Positions 51,729-63,490 of a DNA stretch of 64,000 nucleotides are shown here, piece by piece. Location of the stretch: contig JAFKIL010000002.1 of assembly GCA_017306415.1 (NCBI GenBank), positions 310,001 to 374,000 on the forward strand, given 5' to 3'. Below the pieces are notes generated by a model, which did no database searches, was not told where the DNA came from, and saw only the letters and a list, made by a program, of their open reading frames with translations. The position numbers and the translations under genes are program-made. This DNA is from Microbacterium sp. GTDB lineage: Bacteria > Actinomycetota > Actinomycetes > Actinomycetales > Microbacteriaceae. The stretch's first letter is position 1, and every line of letters starts with the position of its first letter.

Positions 51729-54295
51729 GCGCCCCTCCTTCCGGCCGCGCCGCCCCGCGCGTCGGTCGCGTCGCCCGCACCGGCCGCGGCGCCACCGGCG
51801 TGCGAGAGCGGCAGGGAGACGACCATCGTCAACCCGCCGCCCGGGGTGTCCTCCGGTGTCAGCGTGCCGCCCATGCCCTCGGCGAACCCGCGGGAGAGCG
51901 CCAGCCCGAGCCCGAGCCCGGTCGTGTTGTCGGTATCGCCGAGCCGCTGGAACGGCGCGAAGATCTCGCCTTGGCGCTCCGGCGAGACCCCGCGTCCGTG
52001 GTCGACGACCCGGATCTCGGCGACGTCGCCCAGGCGGCTGGTCGCCACCCGCACCCGGTGCTCGGGTGGGCTGTGCCGGTGCGCGTTGGCGAGCAGGTTC
52101 ACGATCACGCGCTGCAGCAGCACGCGGTCGGCGCGGAGCGCGGGGAGCTCCGGGTCGAGGGCCAGCTCGACCTCGGCGGGGCCGAGGGCCAGCTCCTCGA
52201 CCGCCGCGGCGACGACGTCCGCGGCATCCACCGGCGAGAGCGAGACGGCGAGCACGCCCGCCTGCACGCGGCTCACGTCGAGCAGGTCGGTGACGAGCGT
52301 CGACAGCTGACCGAGGCTCTCGTCGGCGGTGGCGAGGAGCTCGGCGCGGTCGGCGGCCGACAGCGACGGGCCGGATGCGCGCAGCCCCCCGATCGCCGCG
52401 ACGGCGGCGGCGAGCGGGCGCCGCAGGTCGTGGCTCACCGCCGACAGGAGCGCGCTGCGCACCTGGTCGGTCTCGGCGAGGGCGTCGACCTCGCGCGCGG
52501 TCTCGGCCAGGTCGGTGTGCTCCATCGCCGCGCTCAGCTGGGCGACGATCGCGTCGAGCACGCGGCGCTCCGAAGCATCCAGGTCTCCGCCGGGGATGCC
52601 GTGGAGCTCGAGGTCCGCGCGCGGCCCGGGATCGCCCACCGGCACCCGGAGCGGCGCCGCGTCGGGCACCGGCTCGCCGTCGGTCGCGACCACGGTGCCG
52701 TCGCGGTCGACGAGCCGTACGCCGGTGAGCCGGAACGCCTCGCGCGTCCGTCCGACGAGCGCCGTGACCGCGCTCTCGCCCCGGACGACGCTGCCGGCGA
52801 CCGTCGCGAGGAGCTCCGACTCCGCTGCCGCCCGCTGGGCGGCACGCGTGCGCCGGGCGGCCTGGTCGACGATCCAGCTCACGAGGATCGCGATGATGAC
52901 GTAGAGCACGAGCGACAGCGCGTGCGCGGGGTCGGCGATCGTCACGGTGAACAGCGGCTGCACGAACAGGAAGTCGAGCGTGACGCCCGAGAGGACGGCC
53001 GCGAACAGCGCCGGCCAGATGCCCCCGATGAGCGCGACGATCACGACGAGGAGCTGGTACGCGAGGACGTCGGCGGTGATGGCGGTCTCGCCGCTCACGG
53101 CGAAGAGCAGCCACGACAGCAGCGGGCCGCCGACGATCGCCACCACGAAGCCGAGGACGCGCCGCTTGACGCTGAGCGCCCCACCGCGCAGGCGCGGGAG
53201 GGCGAGGCGGTCGCCCGCCGCCGCGTGCGTGACGATGTGGACGTCGATGTCTCCGGACTCGCGGATGACGGTGGCGCCGATGCCCGGCCCCGTCAGCGCG
53301 GCGGAGAGCCGCCCGCGCCGACTCACGCCGATGACGAGCTGCGTCGCGTTGACCGACCGGGCGAACTCGACGAGCGCGCGCGGGACGTCGTCGCCCACGA
53401 CCTGGTGGTACGTGCCCCCGAGCGACTCGACGAGCGCGCGCTGCCGGGCGAGCGCGCCGGGGGCCGCGGAGCGGAGGCCGTCCTGGCTCGACACGTGCAC
53501 GGCGAGCAGTTCGCCGCCGGCCGATCGCGCGGCGATGCGGGCACCCCGTCGCAGCAGCGTCTCGCCCTCGGCCCCGCCGGTGAGCGCGACGACGACCCGC
53601 TCCCTGGTCTGCCAGGTGTTCCGGATGCCGTGCTGCGCGCGGTACGTGTTCAACGCGCTGTCGACCTCATCGGCCAGCCACAGCAGGGCGAGCTCGCGCA
53701 GGGCCGTCAGGTTGCCGAGCCGGAAGTAGTTGCCGAGCGCCGCGTCGATGCGCTCGGCGGGGTAGACGAAGCCGCCCGAGAGCCGATCGCGCAGCGCCTG
53801 CGGCGCCAGATCGACGACCTCGATCTGCTCGGCGGCGCGGACGACGGCATCCGGCACCGTCTCCTGCTGCGCGATCCCGGTGATCTGCTGGACGACGTCG
53901 TTGAGGGACTCGATGTGCTGCACGTTGACGGTGGAGATGACATCGATCCCGGCATCCAGGATCGCCTCGACGTCCTGCCAGCGCTTCTCGTTCGCCGAGC
54001 CGGGCACGTTCGTGTGGGCGAGCTCGTCGACGAGGGCGACGGCGGGATGCCGCGCGACGACCGCGTCGAGGTCCATCTCGTCGAGCTGCACGCCGCGGTA
54101 CGTGATCTCGCGGCGCGGGAGGATCTCGAGCCCCTGGATCATCGCGGCGGTCGCGGCGCGGCCGTGCGTCTCGACCACCGCGACCACGACGTCCTTGCCT
54201 TCGGCGGCGAGGCGGCCGCCCTCCTCGAGCATCGTGTACGTCTTGCCCACGCCGGGGGCGGCGCCCAGCAGCACGCGCAGCCGTCCCCGTGCCAT
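51725..54295 (-). CDS. kdpD: Sensor histidine kinase KdpD
   Basis: 856 residues with the KdpD order: N-terminal KdpD domain with Walker A GAAPGVGKT (11-19) and DELAHTNVPGS; a USP-like domain (about 230-350); four membrane helices (about 375-475); a GAF-like region; a HisKA domain with the phosphorylated His in SAVSHDLRRPL (about residue 622); and an HATPase with GLGLGLALSRG. Senses K+ limitation and turgor; in some bacteria it also binds c-di-AMP through the USP domain. Follows kdpC by 3 nt. Confidence 0.96.
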   Translation of the reverse strand: MARGRLRVLLGAAPGVGKTYTMLEEGGRLAAEGKDVVVAVVETHGRAATAAMIQGLEILPRREITYRGVQLDEMDLDAVVARHPAVALVDELAHTNVPGSANEKRWQDVEAILDAGIDVISTVNVQHIESLNDVVQQITGIAQQETVPDAVVRAAEQIEVVDLAPQALRDRLSGGFVYPAERIDAALGNYFRLGNLTALRELALLWLADEVDSALNTYRAQHGIRNTWQTRERVVVALTGGAEGETLLRRGARIAARSAGGELLAVHVSSQDGLRSAAPGALARQRALVESLGGTYHQVVGDDVPRALVEFARSVNATQLVIGVSRRGRLSAALTGPGIGATVIRESGDIDVHIVTHAAAGDRLALPRLRGGALSVKRRVLGFVVAIVGGPLLSWLLFAVSGETAITADVLAYQLLVVIVALIGGIWPALFAAVLSGVTLDFLFVQPLFTVTIADPAHALSLVLYVIIAILVSWIVDQAARRTRAAQRAAAESELLATVAGSVVRGESAVTALVGRTREAFRLTGVRLVDRDGTVVATDGEPVPDAAPLRVPVGDPGPRADLELHGIPGGDLDASERRVLDAIVAQLSAAMEHTDLAETAREVDALAETDQVRSALLSAVSHDLRRPLAAAVAAIGGLRASGPSLSAADRAELLATADESLGQLSTLVTDLLDVSRVQAGVLAVSLSPVDAADVVAAAVEELALGPAEVELALDPELPALRADRVLLQRVIVNLLANAHRHSPPEHRVRVATSRLGDVAEIRVVDHGRGVSPERQGEIFAPFQRLGDTDNTTGLGLGLALSRGFAEGMGGTLTPEDTPGGGLTMVVSLPLSHAGGAAAGAGDATDARGGAAGRRGA

Positions 54296-54298
54296 CCG

Positions 54299-54913
54299 TC
54301 AGTCCTCCAGCCCCTGCAGCGCCTGGTTGAGTTCTAGCACGTTCACGCGGGGCTCGCCGAGGAAGCCGAGGTCGCGGGACTGGATGTGCGCCTCGACGAG
54401 CGCGCGCACGGTCGCCGCCGGGAGGTCGCGCGCCGCGGCGACCCGGTCGACCTGCAGCAGCGCGTAGGCCGGGCTGATGTGCGGGTCGAGGCCCGACGCC
54501 GACGCGGTCACCGCGTCGGCGGGGACCTCGTCCGGCGAGACGCCGTTGAAGGCGGCGATCTGCGCGCGGCGCTCGGTGATGGCGGTGATCAGGTCCTTGT
54601 TCTCGGGGCCGAGGTTCGATCCGCCGGACGACGTGCCGTCGTAGCCGGTCTTCCCCGCCGCCGACGGCCGCGGCTGGAACCACTGCGGCAGGGGGTTGCC
54701 CTTCGCATCGGCGAACGACTGGCCGATCAATGCGCTCCCGACGGGCTGGTCGTGGCCGTCGCGCACGAGCGAGCCGTTCGCCTGCCACGGGAGGGCGAGC
54801 TGCCCGATCCCGGTGACGACGACGGTGTAAACCACGCCGAGCAGGAGCGTGAACACGAGCATCGCGCGCAGGGCGACCCCTGTCGTGCGCAGGGTGGTGC
54901 GTGCATCGGACAT
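54299..54913 (-). CDS. kdpC: K+-transporting ATPase subunit C
   Basis: 204 residues. One N-terminal helix (about 15-37) and a soluble extracytoplasmic-anchored domain with family segments such as GSALIGQSF, NPLPQWFQPRPSA and SASGLDPHISP. Stabilises the KdpFABC complex. Lies 23 nt after kdpB. Confidence 0.95.
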   Translation of the reverse strand: MSDARTTLRTTGVALRAMLVFTLLLGVVYTVVVTGIGQLALPWQANGSLVRDGHDQPVGSALIGQSFADAKGNPLPQWFQPRPSAAGKTGYDGTSSGGSNLGPENKDLITAITERRAQIAAFNGVSPDEVPADAVTASASGLDPHISPAYALLQVDRVAAARDLPAATVRALVEAHIQSRDLGFLGEPRVNVLELNQALQGLED

Positions 54914-54936
54914 CGGAGTTTCTCCTCAGGTGGGTG

Positions 54937-57102
54937 TCAGAAGCCGGGGATGAGGCTCACGACGAGGTCGATGAGCTTGATGCCGACGAACGGCGCGATG
55001 ATGCCGCCGAGGCCGTAGACGAGCAGGTTGCGGCTCAGGATCGTCGACGCGGACGCCGGGCGGTACTTCACGCCGCGCAGGGACAGCGGGATGAGAGCGA
55101 TGATCACGAGGGCGTTGAACACGATCGCGCTCGTCACCGCCGACGCGGGCGAGTGCAGCTGCATGAGGTTGAGCGCGGCGAGACCGGGGAAGACGCCCAT
55201 GAACATCGCGGGGATGATCGCGAAGTACTTCGCGACGTCGTTGGCGAGCGAGAACGTCGTCAGCGCACCGCGCGTGATCAGCAGCTGCTTGCCGATGCGA
55301 ACGATGTCGATGAGCTTCGTCGGATCCGAGTCGAGGTCGACCATGTTGCCGGCCTCCTTCGCGGCGGAGGTCCCGGTGTTCATCGCGACGCCGACGTCGG
55401 CCTGCGCGAGGGCGGGCGCGTCGTTGGTGCCGTCACCGGTCATCGCGACGAGGTTGCCGCCCTCCTGCTCCCGCTTGATGAGCGCCAGCTTGTCCTCCGG
55501 CGTCGCCTCCGCGAGGAAGTCGTCCACACCGGCCTCCTTCGCGATCGCCCTCGCGGTCAGCGGGTTGTCGCCGGTGATCATGACGGTGCGGATGCCCATG
55601 CTGCGCAGCTCCGCGAACCGATCGCGCAGGCCGTCCTTGACGATGTCCTTCAGGTGCACGACGCCGAGCACGCGCCCGCGGCCCGCGGCATCCTTCGACG
55701 CCACGACCAGGGGTGTCCCGCCGCTCTCCGCGATCGCGTTCGTCTCGTGCGCGAGCCGTGTGCGCGTGTCGTCGTCCACACCGCCGTCGACGGACAGCCA
55801 CGCGACGACCGCGGATCCGGCGCCCTTGCGGATGAGGCCGCCGTCGGCGAGATCCAGCCCGCTCATCCGGGTCTGCGCCGTGAAGGGGACCACGACCGCA
55901 CCCGCGGGCTGCGCGACCCGCACGCCCCGGATCGCGGCCAGCTCGACGATCGACACGCCCTCGGGCGTCGGGTCGGCGAGGGAGGAGAGCGCGGCGGCCC
56001 GCGCCAGCTCCTCCTCGTCGACGCCGGCCATCGCGACGAACGCGGAGGCCCGCCGGTTGCCGTACGTGATGGTGCCGGTCTTGTCGAGGAGGAGGGTCGT
56101 GACATCCCCCGCGGCTTCGACGGCGCGGCCGGACATCGCGAGCACGTTGCGCTGCACCAGCCGGTCCATGCCGGCGATGCCGATCGCCGACAGGAGCGCG
56201 CCGATGGTGGTCGGGATGAGGCACACCAGCAGCGCGATCAGCACGGGGATGCTCGCGGGCGCGGCGGCATACGACGCGATCGGGTTGAGGGTGAGCACGA
56301 CGATGACGAAGACGATGGTCAGGCTCGCGAGGAGGATGTTGAGAGCGATCTCGTTCGGGGTCTTCTGGCGACTGGCCCCCTCGACGAGCGCGATCATCCG
56401 GTCCACGAACGTCTCGCCCGGCTTCGAGGTGATCCGCACCACGATGCGGTCGGAGAGCACGCGCGTGCCGCCCGTGACCGCGCTGCGGTCGCCGCCGGAC
56501 TCGCGCACGACGGGGGCGGACTCGCCGGTGATCGCCGACTCGTCGACGGTCGCGATGCCCTGCACGATGTCGCCGTCACCGGGGATGAGCTCTCCCGCCG
56601 TCACGACGACGACGTCGCCGAGCACGAGCTCGGACGAGGCCACCGCGACGAGCTCCGCCCGCTCCGCGCCGGGGTCGCCGGCCTCGTCATAGCCCTGGAC
56701 GCGCTGGGCGATCGTGCTCGTGCGGGTCTTGCGCAGCGTCGCCGCCTGCGCCTTGCCGCGGCCCTCTGCGACCGACTCCGCGAGGTTCGCGAAGAGCACC
56801 GTGAGCCACAGCCACACCGCGATCGTCCACGTGAAGCCGCCGGGGACGCGGGTGCCGCCGGAGGTGCCGGCTCCGCCGAGGAACGGCTCCGCGATCGCGA
56901 TGACGGTCGTGAGGGCTGCCCCGACCCACACGAGGAACATCACGGGGTTGCGCCACAGCTGGGTGGGGTCGAGCTTTCGCAGGGCACCGGGCAGCGCCTG
57001 CACCAGCTGCGCCCAGCCGAACGCGCGCGAGCTGCGCGGAGCCGGCGGGGTGACGGAGCCCTGCACGGGATGCGGGGCGTCGGGGATCGTCGTCGTGGAC
57101 AT
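54937..57102 (-). CDS. kdpB: K+-transporting ATPase subunit B (P-type ATPase)
   Basis: 721 residues. Catalytic subunit: phosphorylated Asp in DKTGT (about residue 338), the TGES motif (about 190), KGAGSA in the nucleotide domain, and the hinge [11 protein letters not shown]. Membrane segments match KdpB. The ATG at 57102 follows the kdpA stop by 5 nt. Confidence 0.97.
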   Translation of the reverse strand: MSTTTIPDAPHPVQGSVTPPAPRSSRAFGWAQLVQALPGALRKLDPTQLWRNPVMFLVWVGAALTTVIAIAEPFLGGAGTSGGTRVPGGFTWTIAVWLWLTVLFANLAESVAEGRGKAQAATLRKTRTSTIAQRVQGYDEAGDPGAERAELVAVASSELVLGDVVVVTAGELIPGDGDIVQGIATVDESAITGESAPVVRESGGDRSAVTGGTRVLSDRIVVRITSKPGETFVDRMIALVEGASRQKTPNEIALNILLASLTIVFVIVVLTLNPIASYAAAPASIPVLIALLVCLIPTTIGALLSAIGIAGMDRLVQRNVLAMSGRAVEAAGDVTTLLLDKTGTITYGNRRASAFVAMAGVDEEELARAAALSSLADPTPEGVSIVELAAIRGVRVAQPAGAVVVPFTAQTRMSGLDLADGGLIRKGAGSAVVAWLSVDGGVDDDTRTRLAHETNAIAESGGTPLVVASKDAAGRGRVLGVVHLKDIVKDGLRDRFAELRSMGIRTVMITGDNPLTARAIAKEAGVDDFLAEATPEDKLALIKREQEGGNLVAMTGDGTNDAPALAQADVGVAMNTGTSAAKEAGNMVDLDSDPTKLIDIVRIGKQLLITRGALTTFSLANDVAKYFAIIPAMFMGVFPGLAALNLMQLHSPASAVTSAIVFNALVIIALIPLSLRGVKYRPASASTILSRNLLVYGLGGIIAPFVGIKLIDLVVSLIPGF

Positions 57103-57107
57103 GCGTG

Positions 57108-58793
57108 TCACAGACCTTCTGCGAGGGGTCCCAGCGAGAGGACCGGGAAGTAGGTGAGGGCGGTGATGACGACCGCCACCACCGTGAGGAGCCCGACGAA
57201 CTGCGGGCGGTGGGTCGGGAGCGTGCCCATGGTCGACGGCACGCGCTCCTGCGCGGCGAGCGAGCCCGCGAGGCCCAGCACGAGGACCATCGGCACGAAG
57301 CGCCCGAGGAGCATGGCGACGCCCAGCGCGGTGTTGAGCCACGGGGTGTTCGCGGTCAGGCCGGCGAAGGCGGAGCCGTTGTTGTTCGCCGCCGACGTGA
57401 AGGCGTACAGCACCTCGCTCATCCCGTGCACGCCGGGGTTGAGGATCGAGGTCTTCTCGATGTCGGACCGCACGCCGGGGATGGCGAAGCTGAGCGCCGT
57501 GCCCAGCAGCACGAGGGCCGGGGTCGCGAGGATGTAGAGGCTCGCGAGCTTGATCTCGCGCGGCCCGACCTTCTTCCCGAGGTACTCGGGTGTGCGTCCG
57601 ACGAGGAGGCCGCCGACGAACACGGCGATGACCGCGAGCACCAGCATCCCGTACAGGCCGGACCCGGTGCCGCCCGGCGCCACCTCGCCCAGCATCATGT
57701 TGATCATGGGCATCATGCCGCCGAGCGCGGTGTACGAGTCGTGCATCGAGTTGACCGCGCCGGTCGACGTGAGCGTCGTGGATGTCGCGAACAGCGTCGA
57801 GCCCAGGATGCCGAAGCGCTGCTCCTTGCCCTCCATCGCGCCGCCGGCCAGCTGCGTCGCCGTGCCGTGGCCCGCGACCTCGAGCCACGAGAGCGCGGTC
57901 AGCGACACGACGTAGATGATGCCCATGACCGCGACGATGGCGTAGCCCTGGCGGTTGTCGCCCACCATCCGCCCGAACGTCCGCGGAAGGGCGAAGGGGA
58001 TCGCGAGGAGCAGGAAGATCTCGCCGACGCTCGTCCACGGCGCAGGGTTCTCGAACGGGTGGGCCGAGTTGGCGTTGAAGAAGCCGCCGCCGTTCGTGCC
58101 GAGCTCCTTGATGGCCTCCTGCGAGGCGACCGGGCCGCCCGGAATCGACTGCGTCGCCCCCGACAGCGTGTGCACGTCGACGAAGCCGTTGAAGTTCTGC
58201 ACGACCCCGCCCGCGATGAGCGCGATCGCCAGCACGATCGAGAGGGGGAGAAGGAGTCGGATGATCGTCCGCACGAGGTCGACCCAGAAGTTGCCGATCG
58301 TGGCCGAGCCGCGGCGGGCGAAGGCGCGCACAAGGGTGATCGCGACCGCGATCCCGACCGCGGCCGAGACGAAGTTCTGCACCGCGAGTCCGGCCAGCTG
58401 GACCGTGTAGCCGAGTGTCGCCTCGGGCGAGTACGACTGCCAGTTGGTGTTCGTCACGAACGACACGGCGGTGTTGAACGACAGCCCCTCCGGTACGGCG
58501 GGAAGGCCGAGCGAGTAGGGCAGGACGGCCTGGAAGCGCTGCAGGGCGTAGACGAACAGCACGCCGACGAGCGAGAACGCGAGCACCGCGCGGGCGTAGG
58601 ACTGCCAGGTCTGCTCGCTGCCGGCGTCGACGCCGATGACGCGGAAGATCCCGCGCTCGATGCGCCAGTCCCGCGTCGAGGTGTAGATGCGTGCCATCCC
58701 GTCGCCGAGCGGCCGGTAGGCGAGCACGAGGAGGAGCACCACGGTCGCGATCTGCAGCACGCCGAGCCAGATCGTCGCCGACGTGACGCCCAT
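57108..58793 (-). CDS. kdpA: K+-transporting ATPase subunit A
   Basis: 561 residues. Channel-like subunit, homologous to KtrB/TrkH, with four M-P-M repeats whose filter loops include [32 protein letters not shown], and [15 protein letters not shown]. Selects and takes up K+ before delivery to KdpB. The start overlaps the kdpF stop by 1 nt (TGATG). Confidence 0.97.
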   Translation of the reverse strand: MGVTSATIWLGVLQIATVVLLLVLAYRPLGDGMARIYTSTRDWRIERGIFRVIGVDAGSEQTWQSYARAVLAFSLVGVLFVYALQRFQAVLPYSLGLPAVPEGLSFNTAVSFVTNTNWQSYSPEATLGYTVQLAGLAVQNFVSAAVGIAVAITLVRAFARRGSATIGNFWVDLVRTIIRLLLPLSIVLAIALIAGGVVQNFNGFVDVHTLSGATQSIPGGPVASQEAIKELGTNGGGFFNANSAHPFENPAPWTSVGEIFLLLAIPFALPRTFGRMVGDNRQGYAIVAVMGIIYVVSLTALSWLEVAGHGTATQLAGGAMEGKEQRFGILGSTLFATSTTLTSTGAVNSMHDSYTALGGMMPMINMMLGEVAPGGTGSGLYGMLVLAVIAVFVGGLLVGRTPEYLGKKVGPREIKLASLYILATPALVLLGTALSFAIPGVRSDIEKTSILNPGVHGMSEVLYAFTSAANNNGSAFAGLTANTPWLNTALGVAMLLGRFVPMVLVLGLAGSLAAQERVPSTMGTLPTHRPQFVGLLTVVAVVITALTYFPVLSLGPLAEGL

Positions 58794-58882
58794 CAGAACC
58801 GCTCCGGCTTCACGAGGGCGACGACGAGGTAGACGACGGCGGCGATGGCGAGCGCCGCGGCGATGAGGGAGAAGACGATCAC
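58793..58882 (-). CDS. kdpF: K+-transporting ATPase subunit F
   Basis: 29 residues: [20 protein letters not shown], then VALVKPERF. The single helix ending in a KPERF-type tail is the KdpF signature. It wedges between KdpA and KdpB helices. GTG start. Overlaps a 27-residue ORF by 4 nt upstream and kdpA by 1 nt downstream. Confidence 0.93.
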   Translation of the reverse strand: MIVFSLIAAALAIAAVVYLVVALVKPERF

Positions 58883-58962
58883 AGTCGCTCCACCCCCTTC
58901 ACCACGAGCGCCACCAGCGCGAACAGCGCGAGCGTCGCGAGGACGTAGACGAGATCGAGCAC
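58879..58962 (-). CDS. 27-residue membrane peptide in front of kdpF
   Basis: [20 protein letters not shown], then VKGVERL. GTG start with GGGAG 5 nt upstream and a 4-nt overlap (GTGA) with kdpF, so it is translated as part of the operon. One helix plus a short basic end. Not a standard Kdp subunit; it could be an extra small subunit or a translation-coupling leader peptide. Confidence 0.7.
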   Translation of the reverse strand: MLDLVYVLATLALFALVALVVKGVERL

Positions 58963-59023
58963 GGGGACTCCCAGGGCGGCCCGGCGAGGCCGGATCGGTG
59001 ACCGCGCGGCTGCTGTGGCGCGG

Positions 59024-59043
59024 GTGCCCCGCGTTCGGGGCAC
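59024..59043. promoter_or_regulatory. Perfect hairpin in the kdp leader
   Basis: GTGCCCCGCGTTCGGGGCAC: 8-bp arms, CGTT loop, 62 nt upstream of the first kdp-operon ORF. Could be a leader fold or a protein site. Confidence 0.55.
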
Positions 59044-59084
59044 GGCATCCGATGCAACACCTCTGCGCGGTCCGCAGCCGGCGT

Positions 59085-59134
59085 CCTCACGGAATCCCTA
59101 CGGCTTCCGAACGCCCCCTTACGCCCTCCCTACG
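59085..59134 (-). promoter_or_regulatory. Five in-phase CGTNNGG repeats, candidate KdpE binding array
   Basis: On the minus strand CGTAGGG, CGTAAGG, CGTTCGG, CGTAGGG and CGTGAGG start at 11, 10, 11, 11-bp steps (plus coordinates 59128-59134, 59117-59123, 59107-59113, 59096-59102, 59085-59091). Direct repeats at helical spacing are how OmpR/PhoB-type regulators bind. The position upstream of kdp suggests KdpE. Inference. Confidence 0.68.
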
Positions 59135-59154
59135 CCCGCCGACCCGCGACGCCC

Positions 59155-59183
59155 GTCCCCGTCCCCGTCCCCGTCCCCGTCCC
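59155..59183 (+). repeat. GTCCCC hexanucleotide tandem repeat
   Basis: Four perfect GTCCCC units and a partial fifth. A slippage-prone simple repeat next to the KdpE-like array. Confidence 0.85.
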
Positions 59184-59314
59184 GCGAATGTAGGACGTGC
59201 TGTCGAGTGGACGGCCTTTTCGCGTCAACAGGGCGTGCATTCGACAGGAAGTCGTGCACTCGGCGGGGGCTGGGGCGGGGGCTGGGCGCGAACGACGGGG
59301 ACCGCGGGCGCGGG

Positions 59315-61080
<1,766 letters not shown>

Positions 61081-61234
61081 CTACGCGTGCCGCCCGGGGT
61101 TCAGGCGATGCGGCGGGATGCGGCCGATGCCGCGGCGAAGGTGTCACGTCGTGCCGCGTCCGGGCGGTCGACACGACATGTCGCGCCACTTTCGCGCGCA
61201 CACGCGTGCGCGCGCACCCGTCCCGTGCCCGGCC

Positions 61235-63379
61235 TCAGCCCTTCGGCGCGGGCTCCGGGACCGGCGCGGCATCCTCGGTGGGCGCCCCCTGGGGGCGCGT
61301 CACCCGGACGTGCGTCTTCGAGGGGTCCACCCCGTAGCGGCGGTCCGGCGAGTACGGCCGGCCGGCGCGCTCCTGACCCGGCAGCGGGCGGGAACGGCGC
61401 CCATAGACGAGCTCCGACGAGTCGAGCAGCCACGGCACCAGGGTGATCGTCACCCCGTGCACGAGCATGAGCTGCTGGGCGATCCGTCGTGCGCGGCGGT
61501 TGTGCAGGATCGTCTCCCACCAGTGGCCGACGATGTACTGCGGCAGGTAGACCGTGATGACCGCGGAGCCGTGCTTCTCGCGGTAGTGGTTGATGAACTC
61601 GATCAGGGGGCCTGCGTAGGTGCGGAAGGGCGACTCGATGCTGACGAGGGGGATCGGCATCCGATGCTCCTCCCAGTCCTTGCGGACGGCGTCCGAGTCC
61701 TCCTTCGTCACCGCGACGTGCACGGCCATCGTCTTGTCGTGCTTGGCGGCGAGCGCGTAGTCGACTGCCTTCGCGACCGGCTTCTGCAGGCGGTTGACCA
61801 GGACGATGGCGACGTCGCCGCTCGCACCGAAGTGGACGGAGTCGTCCATCTGGATCTCGTGCTCGACGTCGCGGTAATAGCGGTAGACGCCCATCATGAG
61901 CGTCGCCAGGATCGGGATCGCGAGGAAGACCAGCCACGCGCCGTGGGTGAACTTCGTGATGGTCACGATGATCAGCACGGCGACGGTCATGGTCGCGCCC
62001 AGGCTGTTGATCACGAGGCCCTTGCGGTAGCCGAAGGCCTCGGTGCGCGCGGACTTCTGGCTCCGCGCCTCGGGCGGCAGCTCACGGATGCCGCGGAGCC
62101 CTCGGATCCAGTGCCGGATCATGCCGATCTGCCCCAGCGAGAACGAGACGAACACCCCGATGATGTAGAGCTGGATGAGGTTCGTCAGGTTCGCCTGATA
62201 GATCACGAGCACCGCGATGGCGATGACGCCGAGGATGATCATGCCGTTCGAGTAGACGAGGCGGTCGCCGCGGGTGTTGAGCGCCTTCGGCGCGTAGCCG
62301 TCGCGCGCGAGCACCGAGCCCAGCAGCGGGAACCCGTTGAACGCGGTGTTGGCGGCGAGGAGCAGGACGCACGCGGTCGCCGCCTGGATGATGAAGAACG
62401 GGATCGAGTTCATCCCGAACGTCGCCGCCGCGATCTGCGCCATGAGGCTCGGCTGGGGGGTGGTCTTGCACGCGAAGCCGACCAGGTCGCACGGGTTCTC
62501 GGCGTAGTGGACGCCCGAGACGAGGCCGAGGGTCACGAGACCCGCGAACAGGACCGCGGCGATCGTGCCCATCGCGGCGAGTGTCGCCTGGGCGTTCTTC
62601 ACCTTGGGGCGGCGGAACGCCTGCACGCCGTTGGAGACCGCCTCCACACCGGTGAGGGCGGAGCAGCCGCTCGAGAACGCCCGCAGGATCAAGAGGATGA
62701 CCGCCGCCTGAGTGATGCTGTCGGCGTGCACCGCGTACTGCGCGCTGGAGGCGACCGGCGGGCTCCCCGCGGCGATGCGGATGAGCCCCACGAGCACCAT
62801 CAGCCCGACGGAGCCGATGAAGATGTACGTCGGCAGCGCGAAGGCGCGCGACGCCTCGCGGACGCCCCGCAGGTTCACGATGACGATCAGTACGACGAAC
62901 CCGACCGCGAGCTCGACCCGCCAGGTGTTGAGGACGGGCAGCGCCGAGATGATGTTGTCCACGCCCGACGCGACCGACACCGCGACGGTCAGCACGTAGT
63001 CCACGAGCAGGGCGGATGCCACGATCACCCCGGGTACCTCGCCGAGGTTGGTGCGCGCGACCTCGTAGTCGCCGCCCCCCGAGGGGTACGCCTTGATGAG
63101 CTGCCGGTACGACAGCACCACCACGATGAGCAGCAGGATGACCGCTGCCGCGATCCACGGGCTGAAGAAGAGGAACGCCGTCCCGCCGAGGAGCAGGATC
63201 ATGAGGAGCTCCTGCGGCGCGTACGCCACCGACGACAGTGCGTCGGAGGCGAAGATCGGCAGCGCCATGCGCTTGGGCAGCAGATGCTCATCCGCGTTCT
63301 GGGACGCCAGGGGGTCGCCGATCAGGATTCGCTTCGCGATCGGGGTCTCCGGCGCCGGTTCACGGCTCTCGGTTGTCAC
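61235..63379 (-). CDS. KimA-like APC-superfamily transporter (probable K+ importer)
   Basis: 714 residues from the GTG at 63379, 8 nt after TAGTGT (plus 63388-63393); an in-frame GTG at 63391 overlaps that hexamer. Twelve helices follow, then a ~200-residue cytoplasmic USP-like tail. Segments FASDALSSVAYAPQELL, AYPSGGGDYEVARTNLGE and ALLVDYVLTVAVSVASG match Bacillus KimA (YdaO), a K+/H+ symporter, better than amino-acid carriers. Its position next to kdp agrees. Substrate is inferred. Confidence 0.82.
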   Translation of the reverse strand: MTTESREPAPETPIAKRILIGDPLASQNADEHLLPKRMALPIFASDALSSVAYAPQELLMILLLGGTAFLFFSPWIAAAVILLLIVVVLSYRQLIKAYPSGGGDYEVARTNLGEVPGVIVASALLVDYVLTVAVSVASGVDNIISALPVLNTWRVELAVGFVVLIVIVNLRGVREASRAFALPTYIFIGSVGLMVLVGLIRIAAGSPPVASSAQYAVHADSITQAAVILLILRAFSSGCSALTGVEAVSNGVQAFRRPKVKNAQATLAAMGTIAAVLFAGLVTLGLVSGVHYAENPCDLVGFACKTTPQPSLMAQIAAATFGMNSIPFFIIQAATACVLLLAANTAFNGFPLLGSVLARDGYAPKALNTRGDRLVYSNGMIILGVIAIAVLVIYQANLTNLIQLYIIGVFVSFSLGQIGMIRHWIRGLRGIRELPPEARSQKSARTEAFGYRKGLVINSLGATMTVAVLIIVTITKFTHGAWLVFLAIPILATLMMGVYRYYRDVEHEIQMDDSVHFGASGDVAIVLVNRLQKPVAKAVDYALAAKHDKTMAVHVAVTKEDSDAVRKDWEEHRMPIPLVSIESPFRTYAGPLIEFINHYREKHGSAVITVYLPQYIVGHWWETILHNRRARRIAQQLMLVHGVTITLVPWLLDSSELVYGRRSRPLPGQERAGRPYSPDRRYGVDPSKTHVRVTRPQGAPTEDAAPVPEPAPKG

Positions 63380-63490
63380 GGCGGGCGACACTACGCCGTT
63401 CCCGGGCGCGATGCAACGCGACGCGGCGTCCGTTATCAGCGCGTTCCCCGCCGCGTCGGCCGCGGGGCAGCCGGCGGCACCGGCCGGGGA

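Larger units (their letters stand above)
58963..59314. other. kdp regulatory gap
   Basis: 352 nt between the kdp operon and sufU. From the kdp side it holds a leader hairpin (59024-59043), a possible KdpE site array (59085-59134) and a GTCCCC tandem (59155-59183). The part 59184-59314 shows an imperfect inverted repeat (TGTCGAGTG and CATTCGACA) but no gene. Confidence 0.6.

Noticed and set aside
51800-54337. An 845-residue plus-strand ORF opposite kdpD
   Set aside because: Low-complexity Arg/Glu/Asp composition and full overlap with kdpD, whose motifs are all intact.
59184-59314. Imperfect inverted repeat before sufU (TGTCGAGTG / CATTCGACA)
   Set aside because: Mismatched and widely spaced; not enough to call a terminator or operator.
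61101-61937. A 278-residue minus-strand ORF overlapping the KimA-like gene
   Set aside because: It is the KimA-like gene read in another frame; the real frame has twelve membrane helices.
63380-63490. Possible c-di-AMP (ydaO) riboswitch before the KimA-like gene
   Set aside because: Only about 111 nt separate it from the next gene, the start appears leaderless, and I see no ydaO-like fold.
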